Source: Rhizobium bangladeshense
GTDB taxonomy: Bacteria > Pseudomonadota > Alphaproteobacteria > Rhizobiales > Rhizobiaceae
Reading direction: 5' to 3'
NCBI RefSeq assembly: GCF_017357245.1
Contig: NZ_CP071612.1
Location: 1,181,001 to 1,245,000 of the forward strand
Length of the DNA stretch: 64,000 nt
In this document: positions 34,836 to 45,254 of the stretch, piece after piece
Position numbering within the stretch: position 1 is the stretch's first letter
Layout: the number at the start of each line of letters is the position of its first letter
The notes under the pieces: generated by a model
The model's input: only the letters and a program-made list of their open reading frames with translations
The model's database searches: none
What the model was told of the DNA's origin: nothing
Translations under genes and position numbers: made by a program

Positions 34836-35291
34836 TCAGGCCGCCAGAATGGTGATCCCATAAGCATTGGCAGCGGCCCTAATCCGGGCGATGGTCTCGG
34901 GCGAGGGGGCTTTCAGCGGCTCGCTCGTGCCTTCCGCTTCGATGAATTCGGCCATCTCGCGGTCGACGATCGCCGAAAAGACCGCCGGAACGGTTCCGCG
35001 GTTGGCATAACCATGCACCATGAAGGGCGGGATTGTGATGATGTCGCCAGCGCCGGCCTCGATCTCTTCGGGACCGCTGTCGGTCAGCCGCCAGATCGTC
35101 AGGCGGCCCTCGAGGATGCGAAACACTTCCGGGCTCGCATGCGCATGTTTCGGAGTCCGGCTGCCTGAAGGCACGGTTACGTCGAAGATGTTGAGCCAGG
35201 TTCCGCGGAGCCGAAGCCGCCGCTCGATCTGGTCGCCGAGCACGAAATATCGCTTTTCGGCAGGTATTTTCACAAACGAGTTGGACATCAT
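34836..35291 (-). CDS. cupin-domain protein
   Basis: A 151-residue single-domain cupin. The metal motif PKHAHASPEVFRILEGRL carries His, His and Glu, and a second motif PPFMVHGYANRG supplies another His. Such proteins act as isomerases, dioxygenases or sensors; the substrate is unknown. GAAGAAGAAAGAG precedes two adjacent ATG codons. It is isolated by gene-poor DNA on both sides. Confidence 0.82.
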   Translation of the reverse strand: MMSNSFVKIPAEKRYFVLGDQIERRLRLRGTWLNIFDVTVPSGSRTPKHAHASPEVFRILEGRLTIWRLTDSGPEEIEAGAGDIITIPPFMVHGYANRGTVPAVFSAIVDREMAEFIEAEGTSEPLKAPSPETIARIRAAANAYGITILAA

Positions 35292-35927
35292 GTCTCTTTC
35301 TTCTTCTTAGCGAGGCTTTTCTTGTAGGCGCCTTCTTGCCGGCGCAGCCGTTAGACCTTTGCGCCGCCTTTGGCAACTGCCCTGTTGCCGGGGACAAGAT
35401 CGCCGGGTGGCTTCGGTACGGGAAATGCCTGGTGAAGCCGTCGCGGCGGATATCGGTGCGGCGGGCCGTTTCCGCAAGGTCCCTGATCCGGGGCAGCCTG
35501 CGTGAAAATGACACGGGCCTGCCGCCGCCTTGATGATCCTGCGGCCGGCTCGCCGCGATGGGCTCGTCACACATACCATTCGAGCACGTGCAACGGCTCA
35601 TCACGTAATTGGGCCCAACCAGCAATGTCATTGCTTGTAACGCAGCGCCCTCAATGGTCAGGCCTGCCGGAACATCGTTTGGTGTGAAGTTCGATAAAAC
35701 CCACCGTGGGTAAGCCCGCTGCCTTCATCATGAAAAGCACCTTCACGAAGTCCTGCGGGTCGGCCGGCGCTATTCCCTCAAGATCGTGTCACTCATCAAA
35801 CCACGGCCATGGTCCGCGCACCGTCTTGTCACCCGCTCTGATCAAGCACCGGAAACCAGCGTGTCGATTTCGGCCGATCCTGTTCGATTAAGACGGAGCG
35901 CCGTGACCAGTCAAAGGAGAGACAAGT
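35292..35927. other. 636-bp gene-free stretch
   Basis: This is the longest stretch without a supported gene. All open frames on both strands are short and show no recognisable domain. The region ends with the promoter and ribosome site of the DUF1127 gene. It may hold decayed genes, but nothing in it could be assigned. Confidence 0.45.
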
Positions 35928-36185
35928 ATGGTTGCCACTATGCATTCCGAACAAGTCGAACAGTCGCCGCACTTCAGTGTCGTGCGCACTTTGCAAGCCG
36001 TTTGGATGCTGCTGAAACATCAGCGAAGGTACCGCCGAAGCTTGAGCGAGCTCTCGCGGTTTAACTCTCGCCTGCTCCGTGATATCGGCTTGGCGCCCCC
36101 AGAGTCTCCACTGGAAAGATCGGAGAATGACCTCTCCACCCAGACGATCAGAGTGCTGGAACCAGAATCCGTCCGCGATGGCTGA
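35928..36185 (+). CDS. DUF1127 small protein
   Basis: An 85-residue protein whose middle, LSELSRFNSRLLRDIGL, is the DUF1127 motif near 40-57. In alphaproteobacteria short DUF1127 proteins affect RNA turnover and phosphate or carbon metabolism, by binding RNA-degradation components; this is family knowledge only. AAAGGAGAG precedes the ATG. The N-terminal 35 residues and acidic tail are not shared with the shortest members. Confidence 0.85.
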   Translation: MVATMHSEQVEQSPHFSVVRTLQAVWMLLKHQRRYRRSLSELSRFNSRLLRDIGLAPPESPLERSENDLSTQTIRVLEPESVRDG

Positions 36186-36540
36186 CTCGCCGGTATGAGT
36201 GCGTTTGCCTTTAGCTGCGCCGCTTCATGTCGCCCCTCTTCCCCTAGTCGCCGCATGCCGGCGAGAGGGAATGCGGCCGTTCCCTTGTATCCTCTTCTTC
36301 GGCTCGCGCCTCTAGGATTGATGGGTCGGAGGTCACCTCCTATCCGCTTGCTCAAGCGGAGAGATAATATCCAAGAAGAATGGCGAGCAAGGAAAGCGAA
36401 GCGAACACGAGGCATTATGAGGCACTGCTCACGCAGAGCAGCAAGCAGCTCTCACCGGAAAGCGTACAGCATTATTTTGCTCTTTGTCGATTCGCGGTGT
36501 CCAAATGCGACTAGTATCGGCAGCACCATGGAGGAACCGG
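36186..36540. other. 355-bp intergenic region with two short palindromes
   Basis: No gene is seen. Two close perfect palindromes occur: GGAGGTCACCTCC at 36328-36340 and TCCGCTTG-CT-CAAGCGGA at 36343-36360. The second could be a terminator stem (without T-run) or a dimer site ahead of the YCII gene. Confidence 0.45.
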
Positions 36541-36888
36541 ATGCGCTACCTTTGTCTCTTCTACATCGATCAAACACTTGCTGATGCCGCCAGCAAGGAG
36601 GAATGGGCCGAGATCGACCGGGAGTCCTTGGCTTCCAATGAAGAACTCCAACGATCAGGCCACTATCTCGCCTCCAATGCTCTTGCCGACCCAAAGACCG
36701 CAAAGACATTGCGCGTTCGGGCCGGCAAGGCAAGTTGGACCGACGGGCCCTTCGCAGAGACCAAGGAGCATCTGGGTGGCTTCCTGCTCATCGAAGCGAA
36801 GAACCTTGCGGAGGCAATGGAGATCGCGGGGCGGGACCCGCTCGCTCGGATGGGGGCGATCGAGGTGCGCGAGACCGCCGGCTTTTAG
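36541..36888 (+). CDS. YCII-related (DGPF) protein
   Basis: A 115-residue protein of the YCII/DGPF group: MRYLCLFYID at the start and WTDGPFAETKEHLGGFLLIE in the middle are diagnostic. Many members lie near ECF sigma factors, but none is found here. The fold resembles small ferredoxin-like dimers, possibly lyases. GGAGGAACC just before ATG fixes the start. Function unknown. Confidence 0.88.
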   Translation: MRYLCLFYIDQTLADAASKEEWAEIDRESLASNEELQRSGHYLASNALADPKTAKTLRVRAGKASWTDGPFAETKEHLGGFLLIEAKNLAEAMEIAGRDPLARMGAIEVRETAGF

Positions 36889-37066
36889 ATTCGAGGTGTC
36901 CCGCTAATTCCATCGGACATGCCCCCGACGTTCTGATTAGGTAACATGAATCGTTCTCGCTGGATTGTTCATGCTCTTGACGAGACACGCCCGGAAGAGC
37001 CGGGCGAAGATCACTGCGGAGGGAAGAGCAACACGACGCCCGCGGAGGAAAACACTGCGGATGTAC

Positions 37067-37795
37067 CTACACGTCGAAATTTGTCGGCAAGACAATCATG
37101 TCCCGGATCGTGACGTTTCGCGGGCGGGTCAGCATGAAGATGATGGCATCGGAGACCTCTGAGGGCTCGATCAGACTCCCATTGGCCTTTGCCTTCTCAA
37201 GGTTTTCCGCGGGCCAATCGGCAAGCAGAGCGGAAACGACCGGGCCGGGCGAGACCTGGCTGACCCTGATGCCGTGGTTTTTCAACTGCCGGCGCATGAT
37301 CTGGACGAAACTGGTAATCGCCCACTTGGAGCTGGAATAGACCGGCTCCCACTGGATCGGCGCATGGCCGGCTACGGAGCAAGTGACCAAAATGTCCCCG
37401 GTCCCGCGCTCGATCATATGCGGAGCGATGTCGCGGACGTTCTTCATGACGGCGTTCACGTTGAGATTCAGCATCCGATCGATTGTCGCGGTATCGGTAT
37501 CGATAAGATCCCCGCCAATGTAAGACCCTGCATTGCAGTGCAGGATGTCGAGATGATCGACCTTTGCCAGGATTTCCGGCACCATGGCCGCACAACTTGC
37601 GGCGTCCAGAAGATCGGTTACCTGCATGACTACGGCGTCGCCGAACTCGGCAGCGTACGTTTCCAGCGCCTGTCTGTTATAGTCGACCATCACGACCTTG
37701 GCGCCGGCATCGACCAGGGCACGGGTCGTCGCCAGCCCGATACCGGAAGCTGCGCCGGTTACCGCAGCGATCTTTCCTTCGAGTGATTTAGTCAT
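37067..37795 (-). CDS. short-chain dehydrogenase/reductase (polyol type)
   Basis: A 242-residue classical SDR. TGAASGIG near 14-21 binds NAD(P), HCNAG near 88-92 and YSSSKW supply the catalytic Tyr and Lys, and a Ser lies in TCSVAG. The overall sequence is reminiscent of ribitol 2-dehydrogenase. It is the last gene of the polyol operon, 23 bp after the preceding SDR stop. It would oxidise a polyol or its product. Confidence 0.88.
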   Translation of the reverse strand: MTKSLEGKIAAVTGAASGIGLATTRALVDAGAKVVMVDYNRQALETYAAEFGDAVVMQVTDLLDAASCAAMVPEILAKVDHLDILHCNAGSYIGGDLIDTDTATIDRMLNLNVNAVMKNVRDIAPHMIERGTGDILVTCSVAGHAPIQWEPVYSSSKWAITSFVQIMRRQLKNHGIRVSQVSPGPVVSALLADWPAENLEKAKANGSLIEPSEVSDAIIFMLTRPRNVTIRDMIVLPTNFDV

Positions 37796-37818
37796 CGTCT
37801 TGTCTCGCCTCTTGGTTT

Positions 37819-38547
37819 TCAGACAGCAAGGAAGCCGCCATCGACTGGCAGTACTGCGCCAGTGATCATCGGGGCGTCCTCTGAAATAAGCAGTGCGATC
37901 GAGCGCGAGACGTCGTCGACCGCTGCAAAGCGCGCCAACGGGTGGCGAACAATCATCGGGTTACGTTTGGAAGGCTCGGACCACGCCTTGGCGGCAAGCT
38001 CCGTCATGGTAACCGTAGGCGCCACTGCATTGACCCGGATTCCATAGGCGCCGAGTTCCTTGGCCATGACACGTGTCGCGCCTTCCAGTCCCGCCTTCGA
38101 AGCGGCGTAAGCCACGTGATCCACGAAACCACGATGTCCGGCGATCGAGGTCACATTCACGATCGTACCACCGCCGCCGTTTGCAATGCGAGCCCGCGCG
38201 AACTCCTGCGCACAAATCAGCGCGGCCCGCAGGTTGATGCCGAGGACCTGCTCATAGCCCTCCTCGGTCATATCGATGACGCTTTCAAGCACGTTGGTTC
38301 CCGCGCAATTGATCAGCGCGTCTGCCAGCCCCGCCTTCTTCATGGCGGCGCGTGCTGCTGCATTGTCGGCGAGATCGACTGATATTACGGTCGCGCCGAA
38401 CTTTGCCGCAAGATCATCCAGATCGGCCTGCGTACGCGACAAGGCTACGATTCGAGCGCCACGGTGGGTGAGCAGTTCAACGCAGGCGCGACCGATACCC
38501 TTGCCGGCACCGGTGATGATTACCGTTTTTCCTGTAAAGTCCGACAT
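37819..38547 (-). CDS. short-chain dehydrogenase/reductase (L-xylulose/carbonyl reductase-like)
   Basis: A 242-residue SDR starting MSDFTGKTVIITGAGKGIG. The catalytic Tyr-Lys pair is in VAYAASKAG, the Ser in NVTSIAG, and the end DGGFLAV is typical. It resembles L-xylulose or carbonyl reductases, which would fit interconversion of xylitol and L-xylulose. AGGATC precedes the ATG. Part of the polyol operon, between an SDR and the ABC ATPase gene. Confidence 0.88.
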   Translation of the reverse strand: MSDFTGKTVIITGAGKGIGRACVELLTHRGARIVALSRTQADLDDLAAKFGATVISVDLADNAAARAAMKKAGLADALINCAGTNVLESVIDMTEEGYEQVLGINLRAALICAQEFARARIANGGGGTIVNVTSIAGHRGFVDHVAYAASKAGLEGATRVMAKELGAYGIRVNAVAPTVTMTELAAKAWSEPSKRNPMIVRHPLARFAAVDDVSRSIALLISEDAPMITGAVLPVDGGFLAV

Positions 38548-38572
38548 GGTTGATCCTTCCGATGCCTGTTGC

Positions 38573-39643
38573 TCAGAACGGGAGTCTTTGCTCGGTTTGC
38601 TTGTCGAACACATGAGCCGCGGCAGGATCGACGTCGAGCCTTATCCTGTCGCCCGGCCTCAACGCGTGGCGCTCGCGAAAGGCGCATAAGATCCGCTTGC
38701 CCGCCAATTGGACTGCCACGAGTATTTCGGCACCCGTCGGCTCGATCAACTCGACAGTTGCCGGTACGCCCTTATTTCCGTTCGACAATAGCCACTGGTC
38801 AGGACGGACGCCGTATATCACCTCCTGGCCGTTACTTGCCCGCGTGCCTTTTGGAAGCGTAAGGGCTGACCCGTCGGCGAGCCGCGCTGAGTTCGCAGAG
38901 AGATCGATCGTGGCTGGTAGCATGTTCATCGCCGGCGATCCGATGAAGCCGGCGACGAAGATATTTGCTGGCCGATCGTAAAGCTCCAGCGGCGCACCGA
39001 TCTGCTCCACCTTGCCGTCACGAAGCACTACAATACGGTCCGCCATCGTCATGGCTTCAATCTGGTCATGCGTGACATAGACGGAAGTAGCGCCAAGGCG
39101 CTGGTGAAGCGCTTTGATCTCCGAACGCATGTCTACGCGCAACGCAGCGTCCAGGTTTGACAGAGGCTCGTCGAAAAAGAACGCCTTCGGGCTGCGAACC
39201 ATCGCGCGCCCCATGGCAACACGCTGCCGCTGACCTCCGGAGAGCGCCTTCGGATACCGGTCGAGATAGGGCGTCAGCCGCAACATCTCGGCAGCCTTGT
39301 CGACCTTGGCATTGCGATCCGCAAGATTTTCGCCGCGCAACTTCAGTGCGAAGGCCATGTTCTCCCGAACGGTCATGTGCGGATAGAGCGCGTAATTCTG
39401 GAACACCATCGCCACATCACGGTCCTTGGCGGCGATGTTGTCGACGCGATGTCCGCCAATCTTGATCGTGCCCTCGGTGATCTCCTCAAGGCCGGCGAGC
39501 GATCGCAGCAGCGTGGACTTGCCGCAACCGGAAGGACCGACCAGTACGACGAACTCACCGTCGGCTATATCGAACGAGATGTTGCGCAGTGCGTGATAGG
39601 AGCCGTAATGCTTGTCGACGTTGTCGAGCTCGATCGTTGCCAT
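38573..39643 (-). CDS. ABC transporter ATP-binding protein (sugar/polyol, MalK/UgpC type)
   Basis: A 356-residue ATPase. GPSGCGKST near 37-45, [29 protein letters not shown] and a C-terminal TOBE/OB region (GVRPDQWLL) show the carbohydrate-import class. It should energise the importer built from the two permeases (41736 and 42566) and the binding protein (43580), from which it is separated by dehydrogenase genes within the operon. Confidence 0.94.
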   Translation of the reverse strand: MATIELDNVDKHYGSYHALRNISFDIADGEFVVLVGPSGCGKSTLLRSLAGLEEITEGTIKIGGHRVDNIAAKDRDVAMVFQNYALYPHMTVRENMAFALKLRGENLADRNAKVDKAAEMLRLTPYLDRYPKALSGGQRQRVAMGRAMVRSPKAFFFDEPLSNLDAALRVDMRSEIKALHQRLGATSVYVTHDQIEAMTMADRIVVLRDGKVEQIGAPLELYDRPANIFVAGFIGSPAMNMLPATIDLSANSARLADGSALTLPKGTRASNGQEVIYGVRPDQWLLSNGNKGVPATVELIEPTGAEILVAVQLAGKRILCAFRERHALRPGDRIRLDVDPAAAHVFDKQTEQRLPF

Positions 39644-39709
39644 GTGTCAATCCTTAGTCAGTTGTGGCGGCATGGCCGCCGATCATTCGGGACGGGTCCA
39701 CGGGCAGCT

Positions 39710-40480
39710 TCACCATGAGGTGTATCCTGCATCGGCAACGACGATGCTGCCGGTCATCAGGCTGGCGGCATCGGAGGCCAGGAACAGGACGACAGACGCA
39801 ATTTCCTCGACTTCGCCCATCCGCTTCATCGGCGTCATGTCCATCCAGTCCTTGTCCCACCCGGTCCTCTCGACGGCGGTCTTCGTCATGTCCGTCGCGA
39901 TATAGGTTGGCGCGACGGCGTTGACGCGCACGCCCCGCTCGGCCCATTCGGCTGCAAGCGACTTCGTCAGCATGTGAACGGCACCCTTCGAGGCGTTGTA
40001 ACCAGCTTGCGGCTGCGGCCGGTTGGCGATGATGCCGGACATCGAACCGATATTGACGATCGAGCCCTTGCCCGCCTTCAGCATCAGGTTTCCGAAAGCG
40101 CGATTGCTCCAGAACACGCCGTTGAGGTTCACGTTCAGGACTCTGAGCCAATCCTCATCTGACATCGCCTCCGCCGGACTGTGCGAAGCGATGCCGGCAT
40201 TGGCGACCAGAATGTCGACGCGACCAAGCTTGGTCGCGATCGCCGCCGCGACACGGTCGGTTTCGCCGGAATCGGTCACGTCCAGACGAATGAATTCGGC
40301 CTTTCGCCCCATCGCGGCGAGCTTCGAGACGGCCGAATGACCGAGCTCTTCATCAAGATCAGTCAGTACGACATGCGCGCCCGCTTCCGATAAGGCATCA
40401 GCGCAGGCATAGCCGATGTTGCGCCCCGCGCCGGTGACGACCGCCACTCTTCCACTGAGATCCAGCTTCCGCAGGTACAT
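39710..40480 (-). CDS. short-chain dehydrogenase/reductase (arabinitol/sorbitol dehydrogenase-like)
   Basis: A 256-residue SDR starting MYLRKLDLSGRVAVVTGAGRNIGYA. The active site Tyr-Lys is in GYNASKGAV and the Ser in NIGSMSG; the C-terminus VVADAGYTSW resembles polyol dehydrogenases. It follows the medium-chain dehydrogenase by one base, which means tight coupling. It may oxidise the polyol or reduce the ketose in the same route. Confidence 0.88.
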   Translation of the reverse strand: MYLRKLDLSGRVAVVTGAGRNIGYACADALSEAGAHVVLTDLDEELGHSAVSKLAAMGRKAEFIRLDVTDSGETDRVAAAIATKLGRVDILVANAGIASHSPAEAMSDEDWLRVLNVNLNGVFWSNRAFGNLMLKAGKGSIVNIGSMSGIIANRPQPQAGYNASKGAVHMLTKSLAAEWAERGVRVNAVAPTYIATDMTKTAVERTGWDKDWMDMTPMKRMGEVEEIASVVLFLASDAASLMTGSIVVADAGYTSW

Positions 40481-40481
40481 G

Positions 40482-41522
40482 CTACTTCCCAAGCTCGATC
40501 TGAATCTTCACGGAGGACGGCTTCGGTCGCACGGCGTAATCGAACGCTTCGACAGAATCCTCGAAGGCGTAGGTATCGGTGATCAGCGCATCGACATTGA
40601 TCTGGTTCGATCCCAATAGCGCGACGATGCGCGGATAGACATGGGCGTAGCGGAACACGTGTTCGATGCGCAGCTCCTTGGTCTGGGAGATGACGACATC
40701 GAGCGGTACCGGCTTCAGGGGCATGCCGACAAGGACGATGGCGCCGCCGGGGCAAGCATGGTGCGCCGTGTCTGCGATCACTTCGGCCGCGCCGGAACAT
40801 TCGAAGACGACATCGACGCCCCAGCCGTCGGTTTCGCGGGCTATGACACTCTTCAGGTCCTGGGAGCGTACGTTGACGGTCATGATGGCAGGGCCGAGCC
40901 TGCGCGCCACGTCGAGCTTTTCGTCGACAACGTCGGTAACGATAACTTTGGCGCAGCCAGCCGACAGCGCCGCGATCGCCGTCACCATGCCGATCGGCCC
41001 GGCACCCGTGACCAGCGCGATCGCACCGGGCGTCAGCCTCGCCTTGGACACTGCTTGAAAGCCTACAGCCAGTGGCTCGACCATGGCGCCAGCGGCGTAG
41101 GAAACGTTGTCCGGAAGCTTAAAGGTGAAGGCCGCCGGGTGGACCACGCTCGGTCTCAGTACGCCGTGCACCGGCGGCGTCGCCCAGAAGCGCACCGCGG
41201 GATCGAGATTGTAGAGACCCAGTCGCGACGCGCGACTTTGAGGGTCGGGAATGCCGGGCTCCATGCAAACGCGGTCGCCTACTTTCAGGTTCTGGACGGC
41301 GCTGCCGACCTCTTCGATGATGCCGGCGGCTTCGTGGCCGAGGATCATCGGCTCGCGCACAACGAAAGGGCCGATCGCGCCGTGAGTGTAATAGTGAACG
41401 TCCGATCCGCAGACGCCAACGGTCTTGATGGCGATGCGCACGTCGGTGGGACCGAGCGCCTCCTTCGGGTCCAGGTCGCGAATGCGCAGTTCGTCTTTGC
41501 GTTCGAGGACGAGTGATCTCAT
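40482..41522 (-). CDS. zinc-dependent medium-chain polyol dehydrogenase (xylitol/sorbitol type)
   Basis: A 346-residue MDR enzyme. Catalytic zinc ligands lie in [12 protein letters not shown] (Cys, near 38) and [13 protein letters not shown] (His-Glu near 64). The usual structural-zinc lobe is largely replaced by [20 protein letters not shown], as in part of the sorbitol/xylitol dehydrogenase group. [12 protein letters not shown] is the NAD fold. First dehydrogenase of the operon, 4 bases after the small membrane protein. It probably converts the imported polyol to a ketose. Confidence 0.9.
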   Translation of the reverse strand: MRSLVLERKDELRIRDLDPKEALGPTDVRIAIKTVGVCGSDVHYYTHGAIGPFVVREPMILGHEAAGIIEEVGSAVQNLKVGDRVCMEPGIPDPQSRASRLGLYNLDPAVRFWATPPVHGVLRPSVVHPAAFTFKLPDNVSYAAGAMVEPLAVGFQAVSKARLTPGAIALVTGAGPIGMVTAIAALSAGCAKVIVTDVVDEKLDVARRLGPAIMTVNVRSQDLKSVIARETDGWGVDVVFECSGAAEVIADTAHHACPGGAIVLVGMPLKPVPLDVVISQTKELRIEHVFRYAHVYPRIVALLGSNQINVDALITDTYAFEDSVEAFDYAVRPKPSSVKIQIELGK

Positions 41523-41526
41523 GTTT

Positions 41527-41733
41527 TCAGCCCTTTCGGATAATGAACACGGCCAGCGCCAGGCAGAGCACCGTCGCCACCCATAGGGGCAACACGCCCT
41601 CCAGGAAGCGCATCCATAGAAGATGCACCAGGATTAGGATCACGACCGAGATGAAGCCCCTGTCGAAGCCGTTGGTTCGGATAGGCAGGAATCCGTCGCG
41701 TTGGGTTTTCTGGGGTTGAACGCCAGCCATCAT
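41527..41733 (-). CDS. 68-residue membrane protein in the polyol ABC operon
   Basis: A small protein with two predicted helices, [19 protein letters not shown] and [18 protein letters not shown], after a polar 25-residue N-terminus. It starts 2-3 bases after the permease stop and ends 4 bases before the dehydrogenase start, so it is part of one translational chain. Two ATGs stand in tandem. I do not recognise the family. It may be an accessory subunit of the importer, comparable only in position to other small membrane proteins in sugar ABC operons. Confidence 0.7.
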   Translation of the reverse strand: MMAGVQPQKTQRDGFLPIRTNGFDRGFISVVILILVHLLWMRFLEGVLPLWVATVLCLALAVFIIRKG

Positions 41734-41735
41734 CT

Positions 41736-42565
<830 letters not shown>

Positions 42566-42569
<4 letters not shown>

Positions 42570-43444
42570 TGTGCACCTCCCTTGCGGCCGGTCATGGCGA
42601 CGAACAGCAGCCAGCTCAGAACGATCGTGACGTAAAGCGTCAGCAGCGACATGGCCGCGCCATAGCCGTAATCGGTCTTCGGAAAGACGTTGATCCAGAT
42701 ATGAAGGCCGATGAACCGGGTCGCCTCAGCCGGACCACCCTTGGTCAGCATCCAGATTTCATCGACCGAGCGCAATGCGTCCATCAGCCGGATGAAGACG
42801 GTCGTCAGCAGCACCGGCTTCAACATCGGAACGATCACGTACCAGAAAATCTGCAGCTTGTTGCCGCCGTCGATCTGCGCCTGTTCGAGCGGTTCTTTCG
42901 GCAAGGCGGTCAGTCCCGCCATGAGCGACAGCGTAACGAACGGCGTCCAGTGCCACAGGTCCATGATGATCGCCGTGCCGAAGGCGTGATAGGCGTTGGT
43001 CGAGATGTTGTAGTCGATGCCGAACCACAGTTTCAGGTAATAGGGCACGATACCGAAGCCCGGGACGCAGAGCAGCCGCCAGGTAGCGCCGACTGCAATG
43101 GGCGCGACAACGATCGGCAGTGTGTGGATCGTGCGAAAGAATTGCCGGCCCCACAGGCGGTCTGCCATCAGCGCGCGGGCCAGGACATAGCCTAACAACA
43201 GTTCGCTCACGACGACGAAGAATGCGAAAACCAGCGTGCGCGCAAGCGAGTTCAGGAATGTCGTGTCAAAAACGAGGCTGCGATAATTCTGGAGGCCGGC
43301 CCAGCGCAGGGTGGGGTCGACTGCGTTGGTGTTCCAGTCGAAGAAGCCAACATAGAGAATGTAGATGAAGGGAACGAACCCGACAATGAACAGGATTAGC
43401 GTGGCTGGTGTTAGAAACAGCCATCCGATGTTGGATTGTCTCAT
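42566..43444 (-). CDS. ABC transporter permease, MalF type
   Basis: A 292-residue inner membrane subunit with the pattern [19 protein letters not shown] at the start and the loop [20 protein letters not shown] for ATPase contact. It follows the binding-protein gene by 135 bp, a gap that holds a stable hairpin. Confidence 0.93.
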
Positions 43445-43529
43445 CCTGCGCTCCGTCAGATCGTCCTTGACTCTTATTCGCCTGACTACCAGCGTCGCGG
43501 ACAGGCCCGCAAACCGCAGTCAGGAAAGG

Positions 43530-43557
43530 GGCGGCCACCTTGCTGAAGGCGACCGCC
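43530..43557 (-). terminator. hairpin between binding-protein and permease genes
   Basis: A 12-bp stem with two G-U pairs, GGCGGCCACCTT with AAGGCGACCGCC around GCTG, begins 23 bases after the binding-protein stop codon. It likely stabilises the upstream message or partly terminates, giving more binding protein than permease. The guanidino-transport operon has a hairpin in the same position. Confidence 0.6.
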
Positions 43558-43579
43558 AACCGCTTGGGAGGTGCGGTCT

Positions 43580-45010
43580 TTACTTGCGGTAGCCGAGCTT
43601 CACGAGTTCAGCTTCAGCTGCGGTGGCGGCCTGGTCCAGCGCATCGTCCGGCTTGATCTCACCGACGATCGCTTTGTAGATGAACGGCGCGACTACCTGC
43701 AGAACTTGCGAGTGGAACGGGAACGGCGGAGCTCCGGCGAACAGCTTTCCGTCCTCACGCATCAGCGTGTAATAGCCGTTCATCTTCTTGTCCTGATCGA
43801 CGATCTTGGGATCGTCATAGGTCGAGTTCATGACGATGCGGGAGCCGGCCAGCGCCCAGTCGGTCTGCACTGAAGCCTGACCGATATACTGCAGGAATAG
43901 CAGCGACGCCTCCTTGTTCTTGGACGAATGCGGGATGCCGAACGCGCCACCATCGTAATAGCCGATATATCCTTTGCCGGACTCGGCTGCTTCCATGACA
44001 CCCGCCTCGACCGGAGGCAATGACACTCCCACCTTGCCGACGACCGTCGATTTGCTTTCGTCGGTTGCGATCCAGGCAGCGTTTTCACCGTAGACGAGGC
44101 CCTGGGCTGCGCGGCCGGCGGCAAATGTCCCGGCAACCTCGTCCCAAGTGGACGACGTCGATTCCGGCGGCGCGTATTTCAGCAGGTCGACCCAGTAGTT
44201 GAGCGCCTTCTTTGCGGCGGCGGAGTTCATCTGGCCGCCGTTAGCTTCGGTGGCCGCGAAGGTCGTGCCATCGATGCCCCAGTTGTACACGCCAAAGGTC
44301 GGCGCGATCGACTCGAAGAATTCGTAGAAGGCGGCGGGGTGGCTCGACGAGGCCTGTACGGTAGTTCCCCAGAGCTCCTTGTCTGCGCCGTATTCGGTGA
44401 AGAACTTGGCGATCTGGGTATACTCGTCATGCGTCGTCGCGGGCTTCAGATCCGCACCGGTGGAATCCTTGTAGGCTTTCTGGATTGCCGGATCATCGAA
44501 AAGATCCTTGCGGTAGAGGTAAGGCTTGATGAATGCTTCCATGGGGACGCCCATGACATTGCCCGACTTCGGATCCTTGAAATAGTTCAAGAAAGTGGTG
44601 AAATTCTCCGGCTTGAAGTCCGGCGAAGCGATCTTCGCATTATCGGCGAGCGACTTGGTGATATCGACCAGGAAGTTGCGGGCCAGATACGTATATACGA
44701 TGTCCTGCTCGATATAGACGAAGTCATAGATGCCGGTATTGGCCTCCATGTCCTTGATCGCCTTGTCGTACATCTGGTCCCAGGACGTGGCCTCGAATTC
44801 GACCTTGATGCCGGTCTCTTCGGTGAACTTGGGACCGAGCACCTGCTCGACATATTTCGACGCTGGGGTCGATTCCGAGATGCCCCGGATGGTCGCGCCC
44901 TGATAGGGCTGGGCGGCAGTCTTCCACCAGGAATCTTGAGCAAGAGCTGTCGAGCTCCAAAGGCCAAGCGAAATGAAGCCGACGCCCACGGCTTTGACGA
45001 AACTGTTCAT
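43580..45010 (-). CDS. ABC transporter substrate-binding protein (polyol/sugar)
   Basis: A 476-residue extracellular solute-binding protein with a Sec signal peptide [20 protein letters not shown] ending ALAQ. The size and segments such as [22 protein letters not shown] and [15 protein letters not shown] fit the sugar-alcohol branch of family 1 binding proteins. GGAGGAGAAC stands before ATG. First gene of the polyol operon and divergent from the AraC regulator, so likely induced by it with substrate. The dehydrogenases in the operon suggest a pentitol or hexitol substrate. Confidence 0.92.
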   Translation of the reverse strand: MNSFVKAVGVGFISLGLWSSTALAQDSWWKTAAQPYQGATIRGISESTPASKYVEQVLGPKFTEETGIKVEFEATSWDQMYDKAIKDMEANTGIYDFVYIEQDIVYTYLARNFLVDITKSLADNAKIASPDFKPENFTTFLNYFKDPKSGNVMGVPMEAFIKPYLYRKDLFDDPAIQKAYKDSTGADLKPATTHDEYTQIAKFFTEYGADKELWGTTVQASSSHPAAFYEFFESIAPTFGVYNWGIDGTTFAATEANGGQMNSAAAKKALNYWVDLLKYAPPESTSSTWDEVAGTFAAGRAAQGLVYGENAAWIATDESKSTVVGKVGVSLPPVEAGVMEAAESGKGYIGYYDGGAFGIPHSSKNKEASLLFLQYIGQASVQTDWALAGSRIVMNSTYDDPKIVDQDKKMNGYYTLMREDGKLFAGAPPFPFHSQVLQVVAPFIYKAIVGEIKPDDALDQAATAAEAELVKLGYRK

Positions 45011-45187
45011 TGTTCTCCTCCATTTGGATCGCAAAATCGGTCCGGTTGTGCGTTCTCAACTCTCCTCCGACACGCTCAACGGACCTCAATACTTGTAGAA
45101 AGAAGGGGTGGACACAAGCGCGGCCGTTGCGCGATACTGATACTCTCATGCGCGAAATGCCGAATATCTTCATGAATTTTTGTGTGC

Positions 45188-45212
45188 GTTGCACAATCGA
45201 ATATTGATTGTC
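45188..45212. promoter_or_regulatory. inverted repeat upstream of the AraC regulator gene
   Basis: ACAATC and GATTGT (45191-45196 and 45204-45209) flank GAATATT, with a wider TTGCAC/GTGC-type symmetry. It lies 46-64 bases before the regulator start and could be a regulator site controlling both divergent genes. The evidence is symmetry and position only. Confidence 0.35.
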
Positions 45213-45254
45213 GGTGCAGCGAGCATGGCGGGGAAGCACTGGAGGATATCCGCA

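Noticed and set aside
35292..35927. Possible broken genes in the 636-bp gap
   Set aside because: Short frames on both strands give no recognised domain or continuity after one or two frameshifts, so I could not support a pseudogene.
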